A stretch of 17,711 bases of DNA from Planctomycetaceae bacterium. GTDB lineage: Bacteria > Planctomycetota > Planctomycetia > Pirellulales > Thermoguttaceae. Below are positions 7,003-14,808 of the stretch, in pieces. Numbering within the stretch: position 1 is the first letter of the stretch; the number at the start of each line of letters is the position of its first letter. Both the position numbers and the translations under genes were made by a program. The notes beneath the pieces are model-generated. The model saw nothing but the letters and a program-made list of their open reading frames with translations, had not been told where the DNA came from and ran no database searches. The stretch lies in the NCBI GenBank assembly GCA_009783865.1, contig WRCR01000026.1:1-17711 (forward strand). The letters run 5' to 3'.

Positions 7003-8226
7003 ATGGCAACAAATATAAAAGTTGAAGCGTCCGCCCAAAAAACATCGTATATCATTCTTTGGACTTTGTGCGGATGTCACTGTTTTAACGATACATTTCA
7101 ATCGGTAATTCCAGCGATATTTCCGCTTTTGAAAAGCGAACTCGCACTGTCGTTTTTCTGGATAGGATTGATTTCTACAGTATTTCAATTTTCGTCATCG
7201 ATTTTTCAGCCGCTCGTCGGCTGGTATTGCGATAAACATCCGATGCCTTACGCATTGACCGCCGCAATGTGTTCGACCTTTTTCGGAATTATACTTTTAT
7301 CGCAAGCAGGAAATTATACGCTGATATTGCTCGCAGTGACTTTCATCGGTTTCGGTTCTGCGATAACACACCCGGAAGCAACCCGCTTGGCGTTCCTTGC
7401 TTCCGGCGGGCGATTGGGATTCGCACAGTCAGTTTTTCAAGTCGGCGGCAATGCCGGTGCTGCACTTGGACCGCTGCTCGTATTTTTTGTGGTGTATTCT
7501 TTCGGCGGCGGAAAACAGAGCAGTATCATTTGGTTCTCACTGCTTTCCGTTGCTGCCATTCTTTGGAGTTTGCCTTTGAGCAGATGGTACGTCCGCCGTT
7601 TGAAAGAACAACAGGAGAAACCGCTAGCGGAAACAAAAGCGGCGAGTAATACAATACGAGCGGCAAATGATAACCTGCCGATTGCCTTTACGATATTTAT
7701 TCTGTTAGTGCTTGTCTTTTCGAAGAATCTCTACACTATCAGCATATCAAATTTTTTCACGTTTTATCTGATGGACAAATACGGTATCACGGAACATTCC
7801 TCGCAGTTGTTCCTGTTTGCGTTCCTGTTTGCGTCCGCAGCGGGAACGTTAATCGGCGGATCGCTCGGCGACAAATACGGCAGAAGGCGGATAATCTGGT
7901 TTTCAATCTTGGGGGCTGCTCCGCTCACGTTAATAATGCCGCTTGTGAATTCCATTTGGGCTACTTGTGCGTTGAGCATGTGTGCCGGTGCGATAATGGC
8001 TTCGGCATTTCCGGCAATTATAATTTATGCTCAAGAGTTAATGCCGGGCAAAGTCGGAACGGTCGGCGGCTTGTTCTTCGGATTTTCCTTTGGGGCGGGT
8101 GCGATTGCCTCTTCGCTGCTAGGCATTCTTGCGGATTATCAAAGCATCGGTTTCGTGTATAATGTCTGCGCCTATTTACCTCTCATCGGCTTGCTCACGT
8201 GGTATCTGCCGAATGTAAAACGTTGA
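7003..8226 (+). CDS. fsr: MFS transporter, fosmidomycin-resistance (Fsr) type
   Basis: A 407-residue integral membrane protein with the segment pattern of a 12-helix major facilitator and a polar central loop (about 195-225). The N-terminal half matches Fsr landmarks: CHCFNDTFQSVIPAIFPLLK, STVFQFSSSIFQPLVGWYCD with DKHPMPY, HPEATRLAFLASGGRLG, and AQSVFQVGGNAGAALGPLL. The second half has GDKYGRRRI, the MFS loop 8-9 signature. Fsr of E. coli exports fosmidomycin; relatives in other bacteria may carry other small molecules, so the natural substrate is not known. The ATG at 7003 has a weak GGAG twelve bases upstream and a close TATAAT promoter. It diverges from bioB, but nothing indicates a shared function. 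Confidence 0.85.
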   Translation: MATNIKVEASAQKTSYIILWTLCGCHCFNDTFQSVIPAIFPLLKSELALSFFWIGLISTVFQFSSSIFQPLVGWYCDKHPMPYALTAAMCSTFFGIILLSQAGNYTLILLAVTFIGFGSAITHPEATRLAFLASGGRLGFAQSVFQVGGNAGAALGPLLVFFVVYSFGGGKQSSIIWFSLLSVAAILWSLPLSRWYVRRLKEQQEKPLAETKAASNTIRAANDNLPIAFTIFILLVLVFSKNLYTISISNFFTFYLMDKYGITEHSSQLFLFAFLFASAAGTLIGGSLGDKYGRRRIIWFSILGAAPLTLIMPLVNSIWATCALSMCAGAIMASAFPAIIIYAQELMPGKVGTVGGLFFGFSFGAGAIASSLLGILADYQSIGFVYNVCAYLPLIGLLTWYLPNVKR

Positions 8227-8248
8227 AATTAACGGCAGGTTAAATCCA

Positions 8249-8277
8249 TTGACAAATCGCTTTTTCAACGTGATAAT
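8249..8277 (+). promoter_or_regulatory. Near-consensus sigma-70 promoter of thrC
   Basis: TTGACA (8249-8254), exactly 17 bases, then GATAAT (8272-8277). An overlapping TATAAT sits at 8277-8282 but with a 22-base spacing. Transcription would begin near 8284, giving a leader of about 34 bases without an SD. Confidence 0.7.
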
Positions 8278-8317
8278 ATAATTTCCTTGCTAATTTTCGC
8301 TCAAACATTTTATATTC

Positions 8318-9697
8318 ATGTCCGCTTATCAATGCTGTATCAATCCCGATTGTGGGAAAACCTTTGGCGTAGACGAAGTACTTCACTGCTGTCCCGCCTG
8401 CGGTGAATTGCTCGATGTCCAATACGATTGGAATGCCGTCAAACCGCTAAAGTCCCTGAACGTCTTTGAATCCTACTGGTCGGAACGCTCAAACCCGCAT
8501 CGCTTCAGCGGAGTATGGCGGTTTCATCAACTCCTGCCGTTCCTGCCGCTTGAAAAATGCGTCACCATCGGCGAAGGACAAACTGTTCTGCAAAACGCCC
8601 AGCGCGTTGCCCCATACGCTGGTATCAAGCCCGACAGATTTTTCCTGCAATACGAGGGTCTCAATCCGTCCGGTTCTTTCAAGGACAACGGAATGTGCGC
8701 CGCCTTTTCACACGGGGCGTTTGTTGGAGCAAGTAGGGCTGCCTGCGCCTCAACGGGAAACACCAGCGCGTCGCTTGCGATTTATTCCGCCTGTACCAAC
8801 CTGATGCAGTCCGTTATCTTCATCGGCAGCGGAAAAATTGCTTACGGAAAACTTTCGCAAGCACTCGATTACGGTGCGAAAACCATCCAAATTGACGGCG
8901 ACTTCGACGACGCAATGAGCAGAGTGCAGCAGGTTTCCAAAGAATTGGGAATCTATCTCGTCAACAGCGTTAATCCGTTCCGTCTCGAAGGTCAGAAAGC
9001 GATTATGTTCCGCGTTCTTGAAGCCCTGCGGTGGCAAGTACCGGATTGGATAGCAGTGCCGGGCGGCAACCTCGGCAATTCGAGTTCTTTCGGCAAAGCG
9101 TTCATCGAATTGCATCAACTCGGTCTCATTAAAAAAGTTCCGTGTCTTGCGGTCATCAATGCAGCGGGTGCAGACACCTTGTATCGCCTTTACGAAAAAG
9201 AAGGATTGCGCTGGAACGGCGGACGCTATGACAAAAATTTGACGAAAAAATTCTACGAAACGATGAACAGCGAAGGACGCAAAGCGTCAACAATAGCCAG
9301 TGCAATCGAAATCAACAGACCGGTAAATCTTTCTAAATGCTTGCGGGCGTTGGACTTCTGCAACGGAGTCGTCCGAGAGGTTTCGGAACAGGAAATCCTC
9401 GATGCTAAAGCGCAGGTCGGCGCAAGCGGCTTGGGCTGCGAACCCGCAAGTGCGGCAAGCGTCGCCGGTGTAAAAAAACTTGCAGCCGAAGGTATCATTG
9501 CGAAAGACGAAAGCGTGGTTTGCATCTTGACGGGACATCAGTTGAAAGACCCGAATGCAACGGTTGCATATCACGGAACTGACAAGGATTTTTACGAAGA
9601 GATTCTCGGCAAACGGGGAGTGAAGACACGGGTGTTTGCCAATCATCCTGTTTCGGTTGCGAATGATTTGGAACAGATTGTGAGTATGCTGCGGTAG
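8318..9697 (+). CDS. thrC: Threonine synthase with N-terminal zinc ribbon
   Basis: A 459-residue PLP enzyme converting O-phosphohomoserine to threonine. The N-terminus has a small zinc-ribbon-like pattern (CCINPDC at 6-12 and CCPAC at 24-28), common in one class of ThrC. The PLP lysine is K122 in LNPSGSFKDNGM. STGNTSAS (145-152) and GGNLGN (249-254, phosphate loop of PLP) follow, and the C-terminal ILTGHQLKDP is typical. The ATG at 8318 is preceded by a good promoter at 8249-8277 but no SD. The gene has no operon partner in the window: the MFS gene ends 91 bases upstream, and a kinase relic begins within a few bases of its stop. Length and motifs look intact. Confidence 0.92.
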   Translation: MSAYQCCINPDCGKTFGVDEVLHCCPACGELLDVQYDWNAVKPLKSLNVFESYWSERSNPHRFSGVWRFHQLLPFLPLEKCVTIGEGQTVLQNAQRVAPYAGIKPDRFFLQYEGLNPSGSFKDNGMCAAFSHGAFVGASRAACASTGNTSASLAIYSACTNLMQSVIFIGSGKIAYGKLSQALDYGAKTIQIDGDFDDAMSRVQQVSKELGIYLVNSVNPFRLEGQKAIMFRVLEALRWQVPDWIAVPGGNLGNSSSFGKAFIELHQLGLIKKVPCLAVINAAGADTLYRLYEKEGLRWNGGRYDKNLTKKFYETMNSEGRKASTIASAIEINRPVNLSKCLRALDFCNGVVREVSEQEILDAKAQVGASGLGCEPASAASVAGVKKLAAEGIIAKDESVVCILTGHQLKDPNATVAYHGTDKDFYEEILGKRGVKTRVFANHPVSVANDLEQIVSMLR

Positions 9698-9699
9698 GC

Positions 9700-9846
9700 G
9701 TAGGATTGGCGGAGGAGATTCGGGCGAGTACGTCTCAATACACGGAAGCCGATGCTTCGCAAATTGCAGGAACACGTTCTTACATGGCACCGGAACAGCG
9801 GCAGGGTCGAACTCTTGTAAGCCCGCCGCTCGCTACTCATCATTAA
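9700..9846 (+). pseudogene. Relic of a Hanks-type Ser/Thr protein kinase (activation segment only)
   Basis: The 168-base gap between thrC and ubiA holds an open stretch of about 48 codons with no start, ending in TAA at 9844-9846. Its translation contains GLAEEIRAS (9703-9729) followed by SQIAGTRSYMAPEQRQGR. This is the order DFG-activation loop-GT.xYMAPEQ of Ser/Thr kinases, with the D and F of DFG lost at the junction with the thrC stop. After QGR the similarity ends; the expected following region (the conserved D of subdomain IX) is missing. Nothing kinase-like is seen upstream (thrC occupies it) or downstream. It is a short deletion remnant, not a gene. Kinases of this type are abundant in planctomycetes. 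Confidence 0.7.
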
Positions 9847-9865
9847 CTACTAAATGTTAAAATGG

Positions 9866-10765
9866 TTAAATCACAACATCTATTACACCGGCAAGCAGCA
9901 AACCGACCGAGACCGCTACATTCATCTGAAAAAATGCAATGTTAATTCGATTAATGTCCGGCAGTTCCCCTTTTCGAGGGGCGGAAAACCAATGTTCCGC
10001 AAACAATATCAACGCAACTAACAAAACCGCACTGCCGAAAATCCAAGAAAACGGAGGATATATCCAAAATACTGCCGCAAAAAACAAGGTCGAAACACAA
10101 TGACATAACGCTGAAATACGGAACGCTGCCGGTATTCCGAACTTGCCCGGAATACTGAACAATTTCTGCTTTGCGTCCGTCTCGGCATCTTGACAAGCGT
10201 AAATCAAGTCGAAACCCGCTGTCCAAAACAAGACGGCTAAGCCGAGAAGCACCGGCGGCAGCGGAATCGGAAACAATACCGGTCTTATCACGACCCAAGC
10301 GGCAAGAGGCGCAAGCATCAACGCTGTTCCAAGCCAGAAGTGAGCGGATACCGTCCAGCGTTTCGTAAAACTGTATCCGAAAAGAAACAGCAAAACCGGC
10401 AGCGAAAAACAGACCGGTATAAGATTCGGCAAAAACAGCAGCGTAGAAGCGATAAATCCCAGCGAGCAAGCGGCAGTGAAAACGAGAACGCTTTTGGAAG
10501 TCAACATTCCCGCCGGAATGTGCCGATTTGCCGTCCGCGGATTAGCAGCATCAATTTTTTGGTCCGCCCAGCGGTTGAATCCCATAGCGGCACTGCGGGC
10601 AAAAACCATGCAGAGAAGAATACCGGCGATGTCAACGATACGGGGAATATAACCGCCGTTTTCTTCAACGTTTAACCGCCAAGCCATTGCTGCGGAGAGA
10701 ACGGCAAACGGCAGCGCAAAAAGTGTATGTGAAAACCGGATAAGTTTGAGAAAGCGAATAAACAT
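9866..10765 (-). CDS. UbiA-family prenyltransferase (4-hydroxybenzoate polyprenyltransferase-like, possibly MqnP for menaquinone)
   Basis: A 299-residue multi-pass membrane enzyme when started at the ATG at 10765 (MFIRFLKLIRFSHTLFALPF). It attaches a polyprenyl chain to an aromatic quinone precursor. The first Asp-rich motif is N64-R-W-A-D68-x3-D72, followed by ANPRTANRHIPAG; the second is D193-AETD197. Both bind Mg-diphosphate in this family. The sequence type fits the bacterial UbiA relative used in futalosine-pathway menaquinone synthesis (MqnP), but no mqn gene is present to confirm it. An ATG at 10903 would add 46 residues; I rejected it because the extension is basic, unlike UbiA, and translates an intergenic repeat. 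A TAAAAT eight bases before 10765 suggests a very short leader. It diverges from the secreted hydrolase. Confidence 0.82.
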   Translation of the reverse strand: MFIRFLKLIRFSHTLFALPFAVLSAAMAWRLNVEENGGYIPRIVDIAGILLCMVFARSAAMGFNRWADQKIDAANPRTANRHIPAGMLTSKSVLVFTAACSLGFIASTLLFLPNLIPVCFSLPVLLFLFGYSFTKRWTVSAHFWLGTALMLAPLAAWVVIRPVLFPIPLPPVLLGLAVLFWTAGFDLIYACQDAETDAKQKLFSIPGKFGIPAAFRISALCHCVSTLFFAAVFWIYPPFSWIFGSAVLLVALILFAEHWFSAPRKGELPDINRINIAFFQMNVAVSVGLLLAGVIDVVI

Positions 10766-10773
10766 TATGCCTA

Positions 10774-10779
10774 ATTTTA
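10774..10779 (-). promoter_or_regulatory. Candidate -10 box of the prenyltransferase gene
   Basis: On the minus strand TAAAAT ends eight bases before the ATG at 10765. No convincing -35 is visible. If used, the mRNA would be nearly leaderless, which also argues for the shorter start. Confidence 0.35.
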
Positions 10780-10838
10780 CCGTATTTTTCGGAAAAACGG
10801 AGTGTATCTTGCGAGATGGAGGTAAAAATCTTGCCGGC

Positions 10839-10858
10839 GTTTTGCGAATCCTTTGCGT
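10839..10858 (-). repeat. Short dispersed repeat, copy 2 (ACGCAAAG-ATT-GCAAAAC type)
   Basis: Minus-strand ACGCAAAGGATTCGCAAAAC closely matches 5919-5937, differing by one inserted base and one substitution. It lies in the 204-base gap between the prenyltransferase and hydrolase genes. Confidence 0.4.
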
Positions 10859-10875
10859 CCCCCAGTCCGTTAAAC

Positions 10876-10894
10876 TTGGCAAGAGCAAAAAGTG
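10876..10894 (+). repeat. 19-base exact intergenic repeat, copy 1
   Basis: TTGGCAAGAGCAAAAAGTG is identical to 14758-14776. Both copies are in the same orientation and in gaps upstream of divergent gene pairs. No similarity extends beyond the 19 bases. Confidence 0.65.
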
Positions 10895-10935
10895 TCGCTT
10901 CAATCTGCGGATAAGAAAAACCTACAGTCGGTCTG

Positions 10936-10963
10936 TTGATAATCACCCTTTCTATGATACGAT
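10936..10963 (+). promoter_or_regulatory. Probable leaderless promoter of the secreted hydrolase
   Basis: TTGATA (10936-10941), a 16-base spacer, then TACGAT (10958-10963), which ends six bases before the ATG at 10970. That spacing puts the transcription start at the A of the ATG. An alternative -10, TATGAT (10953-10958), has no suitably spaced -35. Confidence 0.45.
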
Positions 10964-10969
10964 GAACTA

Positions 10970-13255
10970 ATGGTCATCTACCGAATAACCCATTTTCAGT
11001 ACCTAATTATGTACCGTTTTATTGCAATAATTGTCGTCTTATTTACGTCTGTTGTATTTGCGCAGACACCTTCCGAAATCAAAAAGTCGCCCGGCGGACC
11101 ATTGCCCGGCACGGCACTGCTCGATTGGGACGAAGACCTCGTCGTCAAACTAACCGATGCCGCCGATGCTTTTTTCCTTGCCGAGACGCTGGAAACCGTC
11201 AAACGGCAGGAGACGTTCTGGAAGCGCGACCTGTCGTCAGTTGAAGCGTACGAAAAGTCCCTCGAAACGAATCGAAAGGAACTTGCCCGAATCCTCGGTG
11301 TTGTCGATGAACGTGTTGTATTTGATGCACCGGAGTACATCGTTAAGAGGGGGGCATCCCCAGGGTTGGCGGCAAACGACTCTTACACTGTCTATGCAAT
11401 TCGTTGGCCCGTGTTCGGTGATTACATCGCTGAGGGTTTCTATATCAGTCCGAGACGGCTGGCAAGCCGCATCGACATCGTCATTCCCGATGCCGGAGAA
11501 TATCCTGAAGGTCTCGTTGAGAAAATTTGTGCCGCCGAAGACAAAACCGTTGCAACGCTGATTCCGATGACCGTCAGCCGAACATTGACGGAATTCTCGG
11601 CACCATATCCAAACTCCCGCAAGTCAACGCTCACGAATCGGGAATATCTGTACCGTGGTGCCTTCGAGATGGGGCGGCACCTTATCGGTTACGAAATTCA
11701 ACAGGTTCTTGCTCTCGTCGATTGGATACGAAAATTCCAGACGGTGAAAGACCTTCCGATTCATGTCAAGGGACATCGGGACGGCGGAATGCTCGCTTTC
11801 TACGCCGCCGCATTGGATAATCGAATTGATTCCGTAACGGTTCACGGGTATTTCGATAATCGCAATAATATTTGGGAGGAACCAATCGACCGTAACGTCT
11901 TCGGTCGTTTAGAACGCTTCGGCGATGCTCAAATTGCGGCAATGATTTTTCCGAGAACACTGAAAATCATCACACCGGAAGTCGGTGAAGTCGAAGAGAT
12001 TCCGCGCGGCAATGTCGGTGCCCCCGGCAAGATAGTTCCGCCGAAGCCGGAAACGGTAGAAGCCGAAGCGAATCTTGCCCGGTCTTTCGCTGCACCGCTT
12101 GCCGAAAAAATCGAAAAGAAGGACTGGCTGCAAACCTCTGTCGTTCCCGTGCAAACAGAAACCGAAAAAACAGAAACGACGTTGACACATTATTCTCCCC
12201 ATATAAGATTCCAATCCATGGCAGATACTCGTGAACGCCGGATGGTCGCTGCTCTCAACAAGCACACACAGGAACTGCTGCATCGCTCGCCGCTGACACG
12301 CAAACTTTTTATGTCGAAACTCGATACGAAGACACCGGAAGCATTTGAAAAATCGAAGCAGTTTTACAGAGAGTATTTCGAGAACGAAATTCTCGGCAAA
12401 ATCGACAAGGAATTTCTGCCGCTGAATGTTCGTTCACGTCAAGCGTACGAATCAGACGAGATGGTCGGTTATGAAGTCGTGATGGATGTTTATCCCGGCA
12501 TGTTTGCTTATGGTTTGCTGTTTATGCCGAAGAACATGAAAGCAGACGAAAAATATCCGATGGTTGTCGTCCAGCACGGTCTCGATGGACGGGTTGAAGA
12601 CCAGATTGAAGGCGGCAAACCCGCTTATAACGGTGTTCTGTCACGGCTTACCCGAAAGGGGTACATTACCTTTGCGCCGCAGCATCTTTACGTGCTTGGC
12701 GACAAGCAGCGGCAAACCCAGCGGAAGGCGTATCCGATTAAACAGACGGCGTTTGCTCTGATGGTTTCCATGAATCGTCAGATAGTCCGCTTTTTGGCAA
12801 CGCTTCCCAACGCCGATATGGAACGTCTTGGGTATTACGGACTGTCTTACGGCGGCAAGTCGGCGATGCGTATTCCGCCGCTGGTAGATGAATACAAACT
12901 CGTTATTTGTTCCGGTGACTTCAACCGCTGGGATGTCAAAATGGTGTCGACATTTTATCCGTACACTTATCCTTATACGATAGAATATGAAATGTATACG
13001 TTTGATATGGCAGAGAAGTTCAACTATTCCGACCTTGCGGCATTGATTGCTCCGCGTCCATTTTTCGTAGAACGGGGCAACTTCGACGGTGTCGGCTGGG
13101 ATGAGGAAGTCGGCTATGAAGCCGCAAAGGTACAGCATCTTTATCGGGCGCAACTCGACATTCCCGACCGATTTGAAATCGAATGGTTCAAAGGCGGACA
13201 CCGCATCAATGCCGTGAAGTCGTTTGAATTTCTTGATAGATTTTTGAAACGTTAA
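10970..13255 (+). CDS. Secreted two-module alpha/beta hydrolase (dienelactone hydrolase / acetyl xylan esterase-like)
   Basis: A 761-residue protein with a signal peptide (FIAIIVVLFTSVVFA, cleavage likely before QTPS), so exported. The C-terminal module (about 480-761) is an intact alpha/beta hydrolase: VVVQHGLDG (532-540, oxyanion strand), nucleophile S626 in GLSYGG, probable acid D706 in RGNFDG and H744 in KGGHR. The N-terminal module (about 120-340) has the same layout, but the nucleophile elbow reads G268-HRDGG, with arginine at the serine position, so it is probably inactive. The two are joined by a charged Pro/Glu-rich linker (about 340-400). The substrate is unknown; an acylated polysaccharide or ester is inference. 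I chose the ATG at 10970 because of the leaderless promoter; the ATG at 11009 (residue 14) gives a more compact 18-residue signal peptide and remains possible. Confidence 0.78.
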   Translation: MVIYRITHFQYLIMYRFIAIIVVLFTSVVFAQTPSEIKKSPGGPLPGTALLDWDEDLVVKLTDAADAFFLAETLETVKRQETFWKRDLSSVEAYEKSLETNRKELARILGVVDERVVFDAPEYIVKRGASPGLAANDSYTVYAIRWPVFGDYIAEGFYISPRRLASRIDIVIPDAGEYPEGLVEKICAAEDKTVATLIPMTVSRTLTEFSAPYPNSRKSTLTNREYLYRGAFEMGRHLIGYEIQQVLALVDWIRKFQTVKDLPIHVKGHRDGGMLAFYAAALDNRIDSVTVHGYFDNRNNIWEEPIDRNVFGRLERFGDAQIAAMIFPRTLKIITPEVGEVEEIPRGNVGAPGKIVPPKPETVEAEANLARSFAAPLAEKIEKKDWLQTSVVPVQTETEKTETTLTHYSPHIRFQSMADTRERRMVAALNKHTQELLHRSPLTRKLFMSKLDTKTPEAFEKSKQFYREYFENEILGKIDKEFLPLNVRSRQAYESDEMVGYEVVMDVYPGMFAYGLLFMPKNMKADEKYPMVVVQHGLDGRVEDQIEGGKPAYNGVLSRLTRKGYITFAPQHLYVLGDKQRQTQRKAYPIKQTAFALMVSMNRQIVRFLATLPNADMERLGYYGLSYGGKSAMRIPPLVDEYKLVICSGDFNRWDVKMVSTFYPYTYPYTIEYEMYTFDMAEKFNYSDLAALIAPRPFFVERGNFDGVGWDEEVGYEAAKVQHLYRAQLDIPDRFEIEWFKGGHRINAVKSFEFLDRFLKR

Positions 13256-13261
13256 CGTTGG

Positions 13262-13288
13262 GGCGGTGACTAAAGTCCCCGCCTCTTT
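13262..13288. terminator. Possible hairpin terminator between the convergent hydrolase and lutB genes
   Basis: GGCGGTGACT (13262-13271) can pair with AGTCCCCGCC (13274-13283), with one mismatch and a tight loop. TCTTT follows on the plus strand. The hairpin overlaps the lutB stop codon (13270-13272). The two stops are only 14 bases apart, so a shared terminator here is reasonable, but the T tract is short. Confidence 0.4.
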
Positions 13289-14661
13289 GACCACCAATCC
13301 CGAAACGAACCGTCTTTCGGAACTTCCGGCAAAGTGCGTCCGCGGGTCCACGCTCCGAGTTTGTCAAGGTGCAGCAGTCGCGGCAGAAACGGTGTCATCT
13401 TAATTCCGAATTTGATGAACCGCATTAAAAACCGGAAACGCCAGCCGGTCTGCATCCAAACAGCATACTGTTTCCAAGTCAGGGTTTCAATGAAATTGCC
13501 AGCCGGTGTCTTCGCTTTAACCGCTCTGCGCCGGTTCTTCACAATCAAATGCGATAAATCAATCTTGACCGGACATATCGAAGTACACGCTCCGCAAAGC
13601 GAACAAGCAAACGGCAGTTTCCAAGCGGTTTCAATACCGAGCAGTTGCGGCACAAGCACTTCGCCGAGCGGACCGGGATAAACCCAGCCGTAAGCCCAGC
13701 CGCCGACATGCCGATACACAGGACAGTTATTCATACACAAGCCGCAGCGCATACATTGAAGAATCTGCCGGTATTCCGGGTCTTTCAACGCCTTCGTTCT
13801 GCCGTTGTCAACGAGAATCAGATACATTTCTCTGCCGGGCGCAGGTCCAGCAAACATGTGAACGTAAGTCGTCAATTTCTGACCGGTTGCCATTCGCGGC
13901 AGCACATTGAGAAACAGCGGCAAATCATCAAGACGCGGAATCAACTTTTCGATGCCCATGAAAGCGATGTGGATTTTCGGTGCAGAAGTCGATAAACCGA
14001 TGTTGCCTTCGTTTTCAATCAACACAAAATTGCCGGTTTCCGCAATACCGAAATTCACGCCGGAAAAGCCGATGTCCGCTTTAACAAATTCCTCGCGCAG
14101 CCGTTTGCGGGCAATCATCGTCAGTTTGGAATGCTGTTCCGTAAATTCTTCGCCGAGTTTATCCGCAAAGAGTTGTCCGATTTCCGCAGCGGAAAGATGC
14201 AGTGCCGGTGTGACGATGTGCGTCGGACGCTGTCCCGCTAGTTGAACGATGTATTCGCCCAAGTCGGTTTCCAGTGCGGTGATGCCGCTGCGGGCAAGGT
14301 TGTGATTCAAATCAATTTCTTCGCTGACCATCGATTTTGCTTTGACGGCGGTCTTGGCACCGTTCTTTTTGCAGATGTCAAGAACTAATTCGTTTGCTTC
14401 ACCGGCATCGGCAGCGAAGAGAACTTTGATTCCCCGCTGTTCAACTTTTTCGATAAACTGTTCGAGCAATTTATCGAGGTTTGCGAGAGTATATCGTTTG
14501 ATGTCATGTGCCTGCTTTCGGAATTCTTCCCATTGCGGAATGTTCCAGCACATTTCCAGATTGCCTTCGGCACTGCGAAGTGAAGTCGGCATCAGCGATT
14601 TCGGACCGTTCGCTTCGGAAAGTCCTTTGGTTTCTTTAACGAGGAATTCAGCACCGTACAT
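13270..14661 (-). CDS. lutB: Lactate utilisation protein B-like iron-sulfur oxidoreductase subunit
   Basis: A 463-residue LUD-domain protein. The LUD region spans about residues 60-290 and includes FGIAETGNFVLIENEGN (204-220) and SAPKIHIAFMGIEKLIPRLDD. A pair of [4Fe-4S] motifs follows: C303-x2-C306-x2-C309-x3-C313 (CMRCGLCMNNCP) and C353-x2-C356-x2-C359-x3-C363 (CSLCGACTSICP). The C-terminus is basic and Trp-rich. In LutABC this subunit passes electrons during L-lactate oxidation to pyruvate. Neither lutA (CCG-domain) nor lutC is adjacent: the downstream gene is the convergent hydrolase and the upstream gene diverges, so the partners must lie elsewhere or the protein has another partner. The ATG at 14661 has an A-rich leader without an SD. 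Confidence 0.88.
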   Translation of the reverse strand: MYGAEFLVKETKGLSEANGPKSLMPTSLRSAEGNLEMCWNIPQWEEFRKQAHDIKRYTLANLDKLLEQFIEKVEQRGIKVLFAADAGEANELVLDICKKNGAKTAVKAKSMVSEEIDLNHNLARSGITALETDLGEYIVQLAGQRPTHIVTPALHLSAAEIGQLFADKLGEEFTEQHSKLTMIARKRLREEFVKADIGFSGVNFGIAETGNFVLIENEGNIGLSTSAPKIHIAFMGIEKLIPRLDDLPLFLNVLPRMATGQKLTTYVHMFAGPAPGREMYLILVDNGRTKALKDPEYRQILQCMRCGLCMNNCPVYRHVGGWAYGWVYPGPLGEVLVPQLLGIETAWKLPFACSLCGACTSICPVKIDLSHLIVKNRRRAVKAKTPAGNFIETLTWKQYAVWMQTGWRFRFLMRFIKFGIKMTPFLPRLLHLDKLGAWTRGRTLPEVPKDGSFRDWWSKRRGL

Positions 14662-14667
14662 TTTTTT

Positions 14668-14687
14668 GTGGTATAGTTAGTGGTATA
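14668..14687. promoter_or_regulatory. Tandem 8-base direct repeat just upstream of lutB
   Basis: GTGGTATA occurs at 14668-14675 and 14680-14687, a 12-base period, starting seven bases before the lutB ATG. On the coding strand each copy reads TATACCAC; the nearer one could serve as a -10 (TATACC, eight bases from the ATG). It could equally be a regulator site. Neither role is proven. Confidence 0.3.
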
Positions 14688-14697
14688 TTGTTTTAGC

Positions 14698-14715
14698 GTA
14701 GGATTTCAATCCTAC
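14698..14715. promoter_or_regulatory. Perfect palindrome in the lutB/unknown-gene divergent region
   Basis: GTAGGATT and AATCCTAC form a perfect 8-base inverted repeat around a 2-base centre. It sits 37 bases before the lutB start, where an operator would be expected. It does not resemble the LldR/LutR-type TTGGTA-ACCAA site. Confidence 0.4.
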
Positions 14716-14757
14716 CGAATTCATAGACCTGCGGTAATTGTACAACATCGGCGGGAT

Positions 14758-14776
14758 TTGGCAAGAGCAAAAAGTG
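14758..14776 (+). repeat. 19-base exact intergenic repeat, copy 2
   Basis: Identical to 10876-10894 and in the same orientation, in the 187-base gap between lutB and the helical-repeat gene. Flanks differ from copy 1. Confidence 0.65.
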
Positions 14777-14808
14777 CCATGTTGAGTGGTAAATCGTTGG
14801 GGGGACTA

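Noticed and set aside
10766..10903. 46-residue N-terminal extension of the UbiA-family protein from an ATG at 10903
   Set aside because: The extension is unlike UbiA N-termini, translates the intergenic repeats at 10839-10858 and 10876-10894, and the family start fits the ATG at 10765.
12641..13351. 236-codon minus-strand ORF
   Set aside because: Antisense to the active module of the hydrolase, which has an intact catalytic set on the plus strand.
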